Source: Euonymus europaeus
Taxonomy: Eukaryota > Streptophyta > Magnoliopsida > Celastrales > Celastraceae
Length of the DNA: 64,000 nt
Direction: 5' to 3'
Assembly: GCA_963580455.1 (NCBI GenBank)
Contig: OY756961.1
Span: forward strand, 8,661,001-8,725,000
Under the pieces are notes generated by a model, which did not search any database, was not told the DNA's origin, and saw only the letters and a program-made list of their open reading frames with translations. Positions within the stretch are counted from its first letter, which is position 1, and every line of letters begins with the position of its first letter. Shown here piece after piece: positions 22,501 through 33,836 of this stretch. The position numbers and the translations under genes are program-made.

Positions 22501-22853
22501 TAACCTTTTGAAATCAACCTTCGAGCCTGGGTTGGGCTTAATGCCCAATTTAGGCAGGGCATGGGTTTCGTGATCGGTTCTGGCCAAGATCGGACTTTGG
22601 GCTTGGGTCGAGCATGGTCAGGCTTTAGGATAGTAATTGAGCCCAAAGCGTGATCCGAGCCCGATCCTAGACCTCCACCTCACCCAAGCCCCATCTCAAA
22701 CCCAGGCTTGTTCCCTGACCACGGTTGACCCAAGCTCGATCCTCTTGACCCATTTCTTGCCATAGCTGACCCAAGCTTGATCTTAGACCTCGACCTAACC
22801 TGGGCATGATCCTTACCTCGGCATGACTTGAGCTCGATCTCGAACTCTAAATG
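22501..22853. repeat. GC-rich degenerate repeat, left half
   Basis: Loose repetition of words like GACCCAAGCTCGATC and GAGCCCGATC. The same wording resumes at 24928 after the solo LTR (GACTTGAGCTCGATCTC on the left, GACTTGAGCCCATCC on the right), so the LTR appears to have landed inside it. Confidence 0.55.
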
Positions 22854-23194
22854 TTGAAACCCCGACCCAAAAGGTTTAAGTTTCGAATAAACTTTTGAGT
22901 ACATTTTTGACTAAAATATGGAGTGTCTGGACATCTATTGAAGGTGTTCGGACACTTCATGCACAAATGGAGGCAGAAGAGTTGGAGGAAGAAAACTTTG
23001 TGCTGAAAAGAACAAAGTGTCAGGACACCCTATAAGGATGTCCGGAAACTTCCTTCATCTGGGGAGGCTGAGCACTCCCCAGAACACAAGGTTTCCTGCC
23101 ATCCACTTAAGGTGTCCTAACACCTTCACGATTTCTGGGTTAAAAGGACCAGTCCTTGACAATTTTTAGTTGTTAGAAATATTGGTTTGGCCGA

Positions 23195-23253
<59 letters not shown>

Positions 23254-24927
23254 TTTTGGAGGATATAGAGCTTGGATTTCAAGGGTTTAGGAGTGATTAA
23301 CAAGAACCAAGGAAGATTCAAAAAGGATTTGAAGATTTGGAGGTAAGTTTCTTGAGTTTTGGAAAATCTAGGTTTTGGTTAAATTCATAGAAACCTTTGA
23401 TTGGATGGTTTAAATGCTTATGGAAGTTGATTCTAGACTTGATTGTGGTTATATATCTAGGTTTTATTGTTGATTTGAAGTAGAAAATCGTTTGGGTGAA
23501 AATTCAAGTTTTAAAGAAGAAGTTATAGAGAAAGGTAAGTTTCTTGGATTTATGATTTAAATTGTGTTGCTATGTGTTATTGGGGATATTTGAATTATGA
23601 AATGAGTTTGGTTCTTTTTTAATAATTTATAGGGTTGAAAGGGGCCGAAAACCTAGAATTTGTGAATTTTCGTTATTGGATTTGTTTCCATACAAGGCAT
23701 GGGAATTCTTATCCATTATCTTTCATGATCTTCATTGATTCCTAAAAAGCGGTTTGATTCTTTATTGGTTTGGTACTTTGTTTTCTTGCCTTAATTGTTT
23801 CTAAGTAAGAACAAACCTTGAATCATATCATGATATCTCTAATTGTTATATGCATACCCAATTTACATGCTCGGTGTTATTTTCAACATGGTTACTTCTC
23901 GAACATGCATCATGTGATATAGTATATGTGTATGTAGGGTTTTTATGTATATTACGACATGTTCTTTGGTGTGCATTAGAGATTCACGGGGTGTGCAAGT
24001 ATGGATTTGTAGACCCTTAGGATGATTGAAGGTCACATGGGATGATGGTCGGTGTAGTGCTTGCTCAACTTGTGCCAAATAACTTCCATGTGAGACAACA
24101 TACTAAAATCTCGATAGGCTGGTAGTGAACCAATTCTAGATCTTGTGTGGGGTGTTTGAGACCACTCATTGGGTCAATTATTCATGGTTGGTCTTGGAAG
24201 TGAGTGCGCTCAATAATTGATTGGTGCCAGTCGAGGCCTATTAGTGATAACTAAGGGATAATTGGCCATTGAGACTAATATATGTGATTTTGGTATGTGT
24301 TTTAGGATACATATTATTGCATGAGATGTTCCTTTGGAATTCAGCCTTATGTTATATATTATGGATTCTTTTATTCTACTGAGCTTTCTACTCACCTATT
24401 TACCTTTCTTTTCTCCCCACAGGTGCGACCAACTTTGGAATCGGGGATGTCGATCTGTAGAAGCGTCGCTGACATGGACGGTCACCCTGGGTTAGGGAGT
24501 GTGGTAGTAGTTGAGGATATTCTCCTATTTATGTATAACTTTGACACGTTTGTTACGTTGTTATACTTATTGAACACCTATTCGATGTGGGAATTATGAA
24601 TGGTCGGGAGGGTGCGCCGTGTGATCTAGACTGTGGAATGCATATGAATTAGATGGCTTGAGGCCTTACCTAGGTTATGGAATGCATATGAATTGATGGT
24701 CAAAGGTTTTATGTGTTTTTGACATGGTTTGTAAATGTTGTACATCCAGGTTGGCACTTACCAATATACAGCGAGGTGCCGCTAAATTTTTCATTGGATT
24801 GGGGTTTGAATTAGTTATAAGATGACTAGGTTTTCTTTAGTGGATCGATTGTGGAACTCTGATGTTAAATCACATGTATGAGATTGATGGGTAGATACAA
24901 TAATGCCTCTTGGGTTTGGTCATTACA
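22854..24927 (+). repeat. Solo LTR, Del/Tekay-like chromovirus family (about 2.1 kb), copy 1
   Basis: It begins TTGAAACCCCGACCCAAAAGG and ends CATTACA. It shares a consistent series of landmarks with 30711-34828: the GAAACCYCGACCCAAAA start, a GA-rich microsatellite followed by a purine-rich leader, and CTACTGAGYTTTCTRCTCA then CAGGTG and GACATGGAYGGYCACC near the end. Chromoviruses of the Del/Tekay type have such long LTRs. No primer site or gag follows. The flanks AAATG/GAATG could be a 5-bp duplication (4/5). Confidence 0.7.
23199..23254. repeat. (TA)n-(GA)n microsatellite in solo LTR copy 1
   Basis: About 15 TA units run into about 12 GA units. The corresponding place in copy 2 also has a GA tract. 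Confidence 0.95.
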
Positions 24928-25350
24928 GAATGACTTGAGCCCATCCTTGAACATTGGATGACCTGGCCCGTGTTTATTCACAAACCCCGGGTTCGGCTTG
25001 ACCCAAACTTAATCCCCCACCTCGGGCTGTTCAACGCCCGACCTCATTCTATTGCTTGACCCAGGCCTAATCCTGGGGCTCGAATCTCGGCATGATTAGA
25101 TTATATTCCCAAACTCTAGACCCGAGCTCGATCTCAGATTCTAGATGCTTCATGTTAAATCCCCTTATTGAATCGTCTTTGTCAACATCACTATTAGAGT
25201 CCACTACTTGAATAATCTCGTTCATGTTCTACCAGACTTGGCATTGGGCTTTCATTTTTGCACTAACCACTTTCATGTTCACGATCTTTGGTGCCTTCTT
25301 CTTCACCCAATCTCGCCGCAAATCCTTCTTCACCAAATCCAATCGGGAAG
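24928..25350. repeat. GC-rich degenerate repeat, right half, and spacer
   Basis: Continuation of the 22501-22853 repeat to about 25150 (ACCCGAGCTCGATCTC), then plain sequence up to the chromovirus LTR. Confidence 0.5.
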
Positions 25351-25468
25351 TGTGACGTACCAGTTTTGGTAGGTTGTGTACACTTGTGTTTGTTTTCTTT
25401 TTGGCATGTCATCTTCTTTTTTTATGGGACCTTGATGTGCTGCTGGCAAGGTTGTGGTGTTTAGAGTT
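25351..25468 (+). repeat. Chromovirus 5' LTR, first part
   Basis: Starts TGTGACGTACCAGTTTTGG. Interrupted at 25468 by the Athila-type solo LTR and resumes at about 26985. The two parts together make an LTR of about 390 bp. Confidence 0.6.
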
Positions 25469-26979
25469 TGATAAGTGCCAGAATATACGTTTTTAAAGTG
25501 ATAAAATACTATCAAAGTAATGCCAAGAAATTGTGCTTAAAACTGAATTTTCAATATTATTGTACTTAAGATCTTCTTGAATATTTTGCAGGTTAAGAGG
25601 TAGTAAGAGCTGTCGGAATGAGATTTGATCTTCAGAAAATTTTTAGAGGACACTTCAAGCTTTGCAGGAAGTGCTGATTCACAAAAATCAGAGTTCGTTT
25701 GGGCCTCTAAAGGTTGCCTCAAAGTCAAGTTTGGAAGTTATATCCGAAGCAGAATTTCTGTTTGCAGACCAGACCTTTAGAAGCCCATAACTTGAGTATC
25801 TGATGTCCAAATTGAGTGATTCAAAATCTCATAATTATCTACACATTTGTATCTACAATATTTATGAAGGGTTTGAGTTCATAATAGGCTTCGTTTAGGC
25901 CCAGAATACAGTTACAAGATTAGTGTGTAATTGGAAGTTGATGTCATTGATGATACCATTTCCATTCAAAGAGTAGACAATCCACCACACGAATTTGATG
26001 GAAAATCCACCACCAAAAGATGGCACTAACTCCTCCACTATGTGCTCATTTTCTCTATAAATAGAGAGGAGAAGGAGTAGAAGAGGGAGCTTGGAGAAGG
26101 AGTGAAAGCAAAAAGAGGAGAAGGAAAAGAAGAAAACAAGGCTTGTGTTTGTAATTATGTTTTTATGTTTCATGTTTTATTTGGTTATGTATAACTAAAC
26201 TCTTGTTAGTTAGGGCTTGTCTCGAAGCCCTAAGCATGCTTTCAATTTTATAAGTTGTGTGGATTTCAATTTCTACAAGCATGATGATTTTGATTTTTCC
26301 ATGTTATGTGAGTTCTAGTATTGTGTTTCTTTGAGTAACTAACTTTGAAACATGTATTAGAATTAATTGTTGTAGAACATGGTCAATTGCCTTGTTGAAT
26401 ATGTTTTTCCTTGCAACATATAATTCAGTTGAAAATGAATTATGAAAAATCAATTCTTGAATACCTAAGTACAAATACCATGTATTAGAATTCTTGTAAC
26501 ATTCATATTCTCTTTGCTCTTATTGGATTCTTGATTGTTGATTGATGCAGACGCCATGCTAGATTTCGATTAAGAATACACGTAATGAGGTAGACGCCAT
26601 ACACTTTACATGCAATTAAGAGAGAATCATACAACTTGAGTTTGGCCATGACCTTGTTGTGAATGTTGTCATCTTATGCTTGTTAAAATTGTTAGTCTAT
26701 TATTTCTTATAAATTGTTTGAATGTTTTGTGGTGGATAGTGAGTCTTAGCTATTGTTTTCATTAATATCAATTCTCATTCTTGTTCTCAACGTCAATTTC
26801 TTTGTCTTAATTTTTATCTATTACAATATTTAACCCATTTTATAATTGTATTAATTATATTCAAGTGTTAGATTGTATATCTATTAGCATCACTCCTTGT
26901 GGGATCAACTCTTACTTGTTCACTATATATTAATTGTACATTTGTAAGTATATTTTAAATTGTTACTAACGACATAACA
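25469..26979 (+). repeat. Athila-type solo LTR nested in the chromovirus LTR
   Basis: Begins TGATAAGTGCCAGAATATACG, ends GACATAACA, 1511 bp. It is flanked by GAGTT (25464-25468) and GGGTT (26980-26984), a likely 5-bp duplication with one change. A second copy at 58239-59535 shares GGACACTTCAAG-like, GACCAGACCTTTAGAAGCCC, CATAACTTGAG and GATGTCCAAATT. No internal region is present. Confidence 0.72.
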
Positions 26980-26984
26980 GGGTT

Positions 26985-27259
26985 TGCTAGTGTGTGGTGG
27001 TGGCTGTTTTTAGGTTGTGGAAAGGTATTAGTTACTATCATTTGGTATTTTGATATGTGGACTCTCTACTTTCTTCTTTTGTCCTTGTTGTGCAAGTTCT
27101 GTGGATCTCATCTCGAATCGAGCATATCCTTGTTGTTGAGTTCCTTTTTGTTATTGGAATATCTGGAAGTCAATCATTTATAATATCAATGATTGAGTCC
27201 TTGTTATGTGTTGTGCCTAATTTACTTATTACTTCTATTTTTGACCTGAGTGTGTAACA
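26985..27259 (+). repeat. Chromovirus 5' LTR, second part
   Basis: Runs to TGTGTAACA (ends 27259), followed by four bases and the primer site. Confidence 0.6.
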
Positions 27260-27263
27260 AAAG

Positions 27264-27275
27264 TGGTATCAGAGC
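27264..27275 (+). other. Primer binding site (initiator tRNA-Met)
   Basis: TGGTATCAGAGC, the exact 12-base complement of the initiator tRNA-Met 3' end, four bases after the LTR. Confidence 0.92.
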
Positions 27276-27286
27276 AGTTTCGTGTA

Positions 27287-28975
27287 TGGTGAACGCAAGA
27301 TCTATGGAAAACTTGAACCTGAAAATCATGGAGGACATGAGCACGCATTTTTTGACGTTGGAGAACATAATCCAAGGTTTGGTTACCCAAAACCATGGCA
27401 AGGCAATTGCTAATGAGACTTAGGGAAATAGTTCTTAGAGGGAATAGGATATTCATGGACTATATGGCGACCATTCATATAGGGGGCCCATTTGAATTCC
27501 CCTCATTTTAATGGAGCTGAGCCAATGTCATGAATTAACAAGGCAATCCTGTACTTCACTTTCTATCATACCCCGCCTTATTAAAAGGCGCTCCTTGCTA
27601 ATTACTATTTTGAAGGGCAAGCTTACTCATGTTTCACTGAGTTGGAAGCATTCGGTGGAGTTACTAGTTTTGAAGAGCTTTCATCTACTTTGGTGATTTG
27701 GTTTGGACGTAGCCTTTTTGAGGATCTGTTAGAAGAGCTCATCAAGTTCAAGCAAATCAGTATGGTGGAAGATTATAAGAATCGATTTGAGATTCTAGTG
27801 GTCAAAGTGAAGGACTTATCAGAAGCCTATAAATTAAGTCATTTCTTCGTAGGTCTTCGGAAAGAGATTCGTTTACCTATCAAGATGATGAAACCAAAGA
27901 GTTTAATTGAGGTTTATGGCATGGCCAAGATGCAGGAAGAGAGTTTGATTGCTACAAAAAGGGTTCCCACACCAATGATAGATACCAAACCACCTTTATC
28001 ACCTACTTCCACAAACTCACCACCATTAGTCTTTAAGTAACTTTCTAGCATCACAGGTACTCGTCGGTTCCTCTTTTAACTCCTAAGCCACCTTTACCCC
28101 TAACCTACCGTATTGACCTCACTGAGAACCAAGACGGCAAGCCAAGTTGGCCAATGAAAAAGCTCACTAAAAAAGAAATATAGAAGACAAGGACTCAATG
28201 GCTTTGTTATTTTGTGACAGCAAGTGGAGGATGGATCACAAATGCCCTCGATCAAAGTTGTTTATGGTGGAATGTTCAGAAATTGAGGGAGACATTTATC
28301 GTTGAGGAACAAGATGAGCAAGTGGAGAGGGTGGATAAAGGGAAAAACATGATGCCAACTATAGAAATTGAGCCTGAAATATATTTACATGTCATAGCTA
28401 GTGCACGTGGATCTGGTACCATGCGAGGTTTAGGTTGCATAAAAGGGGAGACAATAGTGATCCTTATTGATTTAGGATCCACCCATAATTTTATGGATTC
28501 CTCGATCTCTAACAGGATTCAATTACCTTTGAAGAAACTTGTTACCCCTCATGTTAAGTTAGCAATGGGGACTTATTGGAGTGCCACGGTTAGCATGAAA
28601 AAGTTGGGTTTATTGTGTAAGACATGGAGTTTTCAGTAGATTTGCTTCAGCTCACTCTTGAAGGTTGTGATGTAGTTCTAAGTGTGCGGTAGTTACACAA
28701 CTTGGGAGAAATTCAGTGGGATTTTAATACTCTTACCATGTCTTTTCATTAGCAAGGAAAGCAATTTTTATTGAAGGGGATGTTGAGTCCTAGTAAGGCT
28801 TTAATTCATGACAAAGCCACTAGAAAATTACAAGTTATTAAGAGGGACGGGACGATGTTATAGCTTCAGTCCATGGTTGTTGATATGCCACGGCATAAAT
28901 CTCTTATACCCCAAGCATTATCTCCTTTGTTGCGCAAGTTTGAGCATGTCTGCCCTCTATTTTTGGATCCACAAT
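27287..28975 (+). pseudogene. Chromovirus gag-protease remnant
   Basis: ATG at 27287 (MVNARSMENLNLKIMEDMST) meets a stop at 27419. Gag resumes around 27596 (NYYFEGQAYSCFTELEAFGG, LIKFKQISMVEDYKNRF, LSHFFVGLRKEIRLPIK) to a stop at 28038. At about 28230 comes DHKCPRSKLFMVECSEIEG, then the aspartic protease around VILIDLGSTHNFMD (28458-28499), where family members usually have DSGSTHNF. Later frames (LEGCDVVLSV, LHNLGEIQWDF, FLLKGMLSP) are the usual link towards RT but contain stops. It needs several frame changes and cannot be functional. Confidence 0.8.
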
Positions 28976-29208
28976 AGCCGATCTTAAATCCATCTACAAT
29001 GGCTACAAAATAGGATGAAATTTCTACGAAAGATAACGAAATTAATCCGAATTTTAACCACCTTCTTATTCTCGAACGAAACAATGAATGAGAAAGAAAG
29101 TCGAGACTTTCTTTCTTCTGTTTCTATTTTTATTCAAAATTTACTTTTTCCATGAGAATAATTTTTTAAATATATAAAAAAGTAAAATTAGATCCACATC
29201 AGCAAAAT
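28976..29208. other. Junction sequence with a short hairpin, and left MITE target duplication
   Basis: AGAAAGAAAGTC (29091-29102) and its reverse complement GACTTTCTTTCT are separated by GA. The MITE duplication CAGCAAAAT ends this stretch (29200-29208). No gene seen. Confidence 0.5.
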
Positions 29209-29954
29209 GGGTGGGGCTAGTCACACTTCAACAATTACCGGTCCGACCCCATAACTACCAAAACCCCACTTAAAAATAGACAGAAATTAAATACAGCCCA
29301 TTTTTCAATTTTTAAAATAAAAAACCATTTTTTTCCATCCCACCCCATCTTCTTCTTCACTTCCTCCATTTTTTCTGTCTTCAATGTTTCGTAGCTGGTA
29401 TTGCGCAGCTCATAGTTCCACTTTTTCCTCCAGTAGGACTTCCTACTTTTTCTTCCAGCTGGTATTTGCTTTCTCTTTCTTTGGTCTAGCCTCTCTTCTC
29501 TAATTTGGTACAGTGCAACAACTCTATTTTGGTATAACAAGAAAAATTTTACTAAGGTTAGCTCAAGAGGAAGTTGGAGATCTGAAGTGCTTGATCTAGA
29601 AGTATCCGAAGTGAAGATCGGAAGTCCTCGATCTGGAAGTTCGAGATTAAAAGTCTCCAAAGTGGAGATCGAAAGTCCTCGATCTGAACCCTAAACTGGT
29701 GGGAGGGAGAAAGGGGGAGAGAGATGAATAGAGTTGAGAGGTTAGACCGGTTATGGGAGAGGATGGACTTAAGGGAGGCGTCTCAATGAAGGTAGATGAA
29801 GCTGAAGGTCGACGGAGCTGAAACAGAGATGAAGAGGGAGGGAATTAGGGTTTCGTGGGATATGACTTCAGACCGGGTGGGGTGTGGCGAGATAGCAGTT
29901 TTTTGTATTTTTGGGGTGGGACCGGTAATTGTTGGGGTGTGACTAGCCCCACCC
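29209..29954. mobile_element. Mutator-type MITE (746 bp) with about 45-bp TIRs and 9-bp duplication
   Basis: The left end GGGTGGGGCTAGTCACAC matches the right end read on the minus strand (GGGTGGGGCTAGTCACAC), and the match continues with a few changes for about 45 bp (AACAATTACCGGTCC shared). Perfect 9-bp direct repeats CAGCAAAAT flank it (29200-29208 and 29955-29963). A 9-bp duplication is the Mutator signature. It has no transposase. The interior has a degenerate repeat around AAGTCCTCGATCTG (29620 and 29677) and GA-rich sequence. Confidence 0.92.
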
Positions 29955-29963
29955 CAGCAAAAT

Positions 29964-30710
29964 ATTGAGTGATGAAAATTGAAATTTTTTCTGATGAGTG
30001 ATCTAATTGCAAATATCATCTTTTGGTGGTCTATTTCTAATATTTTTTTCCAAGGAAAAAAATTTTGATTTTGTAATTAGAATGCTAAATTTTAGATGGT
30101 ATTGGTATTCCTTGATTTTATAAGGAAAGTAATTAGATTACTCTACATTTTTAAATTAGTGGATACCAAATATTGTAATGTACAAGGACATACAAATGTT
30201 CTTATTAACCTTCCAGTTGGGTCTATCTCTATTACACAAAATGTGGTCATACGTATTCACATAAGCAAAACAACCCTCCCAATATAGCCACATCAACAAA
30301 ATACATCTCCTAATACAATTTTTTTCATTTCTCATTGGTATAGTCACTAATATTTCATTCCTCCATCATTTTTACTAAAATTAATATTGTGCTCACCTAT
30401 ATTACCAAAAAGTCAAGTCATATCAACAAAACACATCTCTCAATACAGTCATATCAACAAAAACACACATTCTCATACATTATCTCATCCCCATTAACTT
30501 ATTATATGTGTTCTTATCATTACATTACTGAGTAATCAAACGGCCTCTAGCAATAATCAAATGAGTGTTTAAATTACTCAACAATGCATAAGAGATGCTC
30601 TAACTATAAAGTAACAAAATACATACCATCTACCACCTAGGACTAGTTTGATAGGAAAATGAATATTTTTCTCCACCTTAGGTTAATTTGATTCCAAAGA
30701 GTGATAAATT
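29964..30710. other. AT-rich spacer, no gene seen
   Basis: Two similar phrases around TATCAACAAAACACATCTC (30290 and 30422) form a weak local repeat. The end near 30535 (AATCAAACGGCC) resembles a worn hAT-type MITE terminus, but no partner was found. Confidence 0.35.
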
Positions 30711-31194
30711 TGTGAAACCTCGACCCAAAAAGATTAATTTTTGGTAAAACTTTGGGTAATAAATTATTTGAAATGGATACAAGGAGATTACGGACCACCC
30801 AAGTTTCATAGGATCACAAATAATCGTTTTTGAAATAGGTTCACTAAATGAGCCATAACTTTTAGCACAAATATTTTTTTGGGCTCTACATATATCAAAT
30901 CAAAGCTAAGATCGAGACAAGTTGAAAGAAGAAGGCCACACGCTTAGGAGGGCGCCTAGGTATGTACAAATTCCTCTCATGACAGTTTCGACTAGAAATG
31001 GAAAAGGAAGTTAGTCCGAGGGGTGCCTAGGTGTGCCCAAGAGATGCACCCAATACGCACCCAGAGCAGAGGGAACATGTGAAACTTAAGGTTTAGTGCC
31101 CCTAGATGCACTCCCCATGCGCCTAGATGCACCCCGAGGTCTTTTATGTCTTACGGGACCCATAACTTAGAAGTTCTTGCTGGAACCAAAATTT

Positions 31195-31208
31195 GAGAGA
31201 GAGAGAGA

Positions 31209-31246
<38 letters not shown>
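31195..31246. repeat. (GA)n microsatellite in solo LTR copy 2
   Basis: About 25 GA units with one GGG interruption, at the place matching the TA/GA tract of copy 1. Confidence 0.95.
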
Positions 31247-31247
<1 letters not shown>

Positions 31248-31919
31248 GGTGAGAGAAGGAGAGATTTAAGAGAGTTTGAGCTTAGATTGGAGTTTGGAAC
31301 AAGGATTCAACAAGGTTTCCACAAGTTTTGGAGGATTTGAGGTAAGTTTTCCATAAAAGCTAGGATTTTTGTTATTTCTATTAGAACTTTGAATAGGTGT
31401 TTTAGGATTCCTATAAAGGTTTATTTGAGTTGATTTGTGATGTTATATACTAGGTTGGTTATTGATTTGGTGGTTTGGAAGCTTGAAAGCTTGATTTGGG
31501 TGTATTGGTAATTCTAGAGAGAGAAATGTAATTTCTCTTGATTTAACAATTTGATTTATGTTGGTTTTGATGATTGAGAATTAATTTTTGGGAATGGGTG
31601 ATGAATTTGATATATGGTAGGTTCAGAAACTCAAATCCTAATATTCGAAAATTGTAGCTTCTGTTAGCTTGGAAACGAGGTAGGGATTCTTACCCTCCTT
31701 TGTATCGTTTTCATTTTGATTCTCTAAATAGTGGTTTGTATTTTTCATTGGTCATCATTTTGTGTTCTTGCCTAAATTGCTCCTTAGGAAGAACGAACCC
31801 TTTGTTTGGTTATTGATTAATTGCATACCTTATTAGTTCTTAATCATCTATTGGGCATGTTAACTCTCGTTCATGCATTACGGAGTTACGTATGTATATA
31901 GGGTTTATATATATACGTG

Positions 31920-33836
31920 TTTGCTCTCATGCGGTCCCAATTTACGTCCCTAAAATGCGGACTTTTGATTATGTCCATTGGATTCATCTAAGGGCTGAGG
32001 AGCCCTCTTATCTCTTTATGTTTCTCCAGTAGTCTCTTTATCTCACAATTCCCTCTTCCTCTCTCCGTCTTTTCCAGCTAAACACAATTCTCCCCATTTT
32101 GGCTTCCTTATCTTGACGTGCGATTTTAGGGTTCCTCTCCAGTTGGGGTTCTCATCGTCACCTCCATGAGTTTAGGTCTCGGCTTCTTCATCACGTCGGT
32201 GGCGACCTATCTCCTTAACTGTTGGACTCTCCATCGCGACCCATCTCTTTCCATCGCGACCCATCTTCGTCCATCGCAACCCATCTTCTCTATGAGGTAT
32301 TCCTATTTTGCTATTCAATAATTGGACCACCATGTGTAAATCTATGTAATGGATTTCACATTCTTTGAATGGGGGAAAATGGGATTTTGTCATGCTATGA
32401 TATACTATTTTGGTTTTGAACATCAATTTTCCTTGTCATCTCAATATCTTTTTATGTCTTGATTCCAGGTTTTGTCAAATTGCTTTCATCAAGTTTGTTG
32501 GGCTGCCTTGAAGAATTGATTTCATCTCAGGACACTGAAGAATGAATTTTACAGGGATGGCCATCTCCAAATATAGCACCTTTGAACTAGGGGCTCTATG
32601 TAGAAGTTATTCTGATGTCTTTTGTTGGCCCTCTTTGTAATGCATATATTGTAATTAACTTGGCTTGAGTAATGAATTGCCTGGAACAGGGGCTCTTTTT
32701 GCCTATTGAATTGGATTTAGTTTTGAGCTAAGTTTACTTCAATTTTTGCCTACAAACAACTGAAATTATAATAACCAGCTTATCAAGTAAACTAGCTTCG
32801 AATAAAGCATAACAAATTTGAAAGAAACCTTTCAATCCTCATTCATCTTTAGAGTATTCAGATACAGGTCCAGCAAATTGGCTTATTAAAAGACCTCTGC
32901 TGTGTTGACCTAAATTGCAAAGTACAATTACTTCAAAGTACAATTACTTCAAAGTATTAAACTATAATCACTTCAAAGTCTTAAAATGCAAAAACATAGG
33001 TTTACATGAACACATTGACACAACAACAGTCCCATCTCTACAACAACTCCATCACCATAGCATCATTGAGTGGAGTCATTCCTACAAATGAAAAAATATA
33101 GTTCACAATTCAGCATACAATCTGAAAGTTATTCAAGAGGAATTAACCTAGAAAACCAATTATTCAACATCAAAATCAAAAAATCAAAGTGAAAGTCATG
33201 TGGCATGCCTGTGAAACCTAACTACTTCAATGCGCTGCCGCAAGAGAGACCTCCACTGATTGGTCGTGTTTGATTGCTCAAGCTGCGGATGAGACGGGCT
33301 TCGTGATGGAGTACCCAAGCTGAGGAAAAGATAGAGATAGCTGATATGAACCTCGTTCAAAACTAACCCTCAGCACAAGAAATGGAAGAATTACAGAGAA
33401 ACACAGGGGAAGAACAACACAGTTGCAAAGAACTAATTCTTTGTTTCACTAATATTCTCAAATCTACCGATTATAGAGCAAACTATGACAATATATAGGC
33501 AGCCAATGGCCACCTACTTACTAATATAATCAATTATCATAAGCCACGTGGCTAACACAAACTAAACCAACTAATGGAGATGACCAGAGAATATGGGATT
33601 ATATCAATAGCGCGATGGAGAACCCGGGCTGCAAGAGAAGGCAGTGACAATGAAAAGTTAGATCGCACGTTGAAGAATCAGACCAAAGAATCGCTCCTTC
33701 AAGACGTTCGCGAGTCGCTCTGAGCTACTGGAGAAATGTAAAGAGATAAGAGTGGTCCTCAGCCCTTAGATGAATCCAATGGACATAATCAAAGTCCGCA
33801 TTTTGGGGACGTAAATTGGGACCGCATGAGAGCAAA
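31920..33836. mobile_element. Long-TIR Mutator-like element (1.9 kb), possible Pack-MULE
   Basis: The left 115 bp (start TTTGCTCTCATGCGGTCCC) and the right 115 bp read on the minus strand (TTTGCTCTCATGCGGTCCC) are near identical, differing at a handful of sites; the match runs through TCATCTAAGGGCTGAGGA to TTTCTCCAGTAG. Such long TIRs are typical of Mutator-like elements. The flanks are TATATA-rich, so the expected 9-bp duplication cannot be placed exactly (TATATATAC is on both sides). The interior has no transposase. It holds gene-like CT-rich leader sequence, a triple repeat of CCATCGCRACCCATC (32231-32285) and possible splice signals. Confidence 0.85.

Larger units (their letters stand above)
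25351..28975 (+). mobile_element. Decayed Ty3 chromovirus (LTR-gag-pro), 3' truncated, 5' LTR split
   Basis: Order: split 5' LTR (25351-25468 plus 26985-27259), tRNA-Met primer site (27264-27275), gag with stops (27287-28040), a zinc-knuckle-like stretch and protease (28200-28640), then a broken protease/RT linker to about 28975, where similarity stops. RT, RNase H, integrase and 3' LTR are missing. Small LTRs and the tRNA-Met primer would suit a Reina-like chromovirus; the clade is uncertain. Confidence 0.75.

Noticed and set aside
31911..31920. Exact 9-bp duplication for the long-TIR Mutator-like element
   Set aside because: TATATA runs on both sides allow several placements, so none can be claimed.
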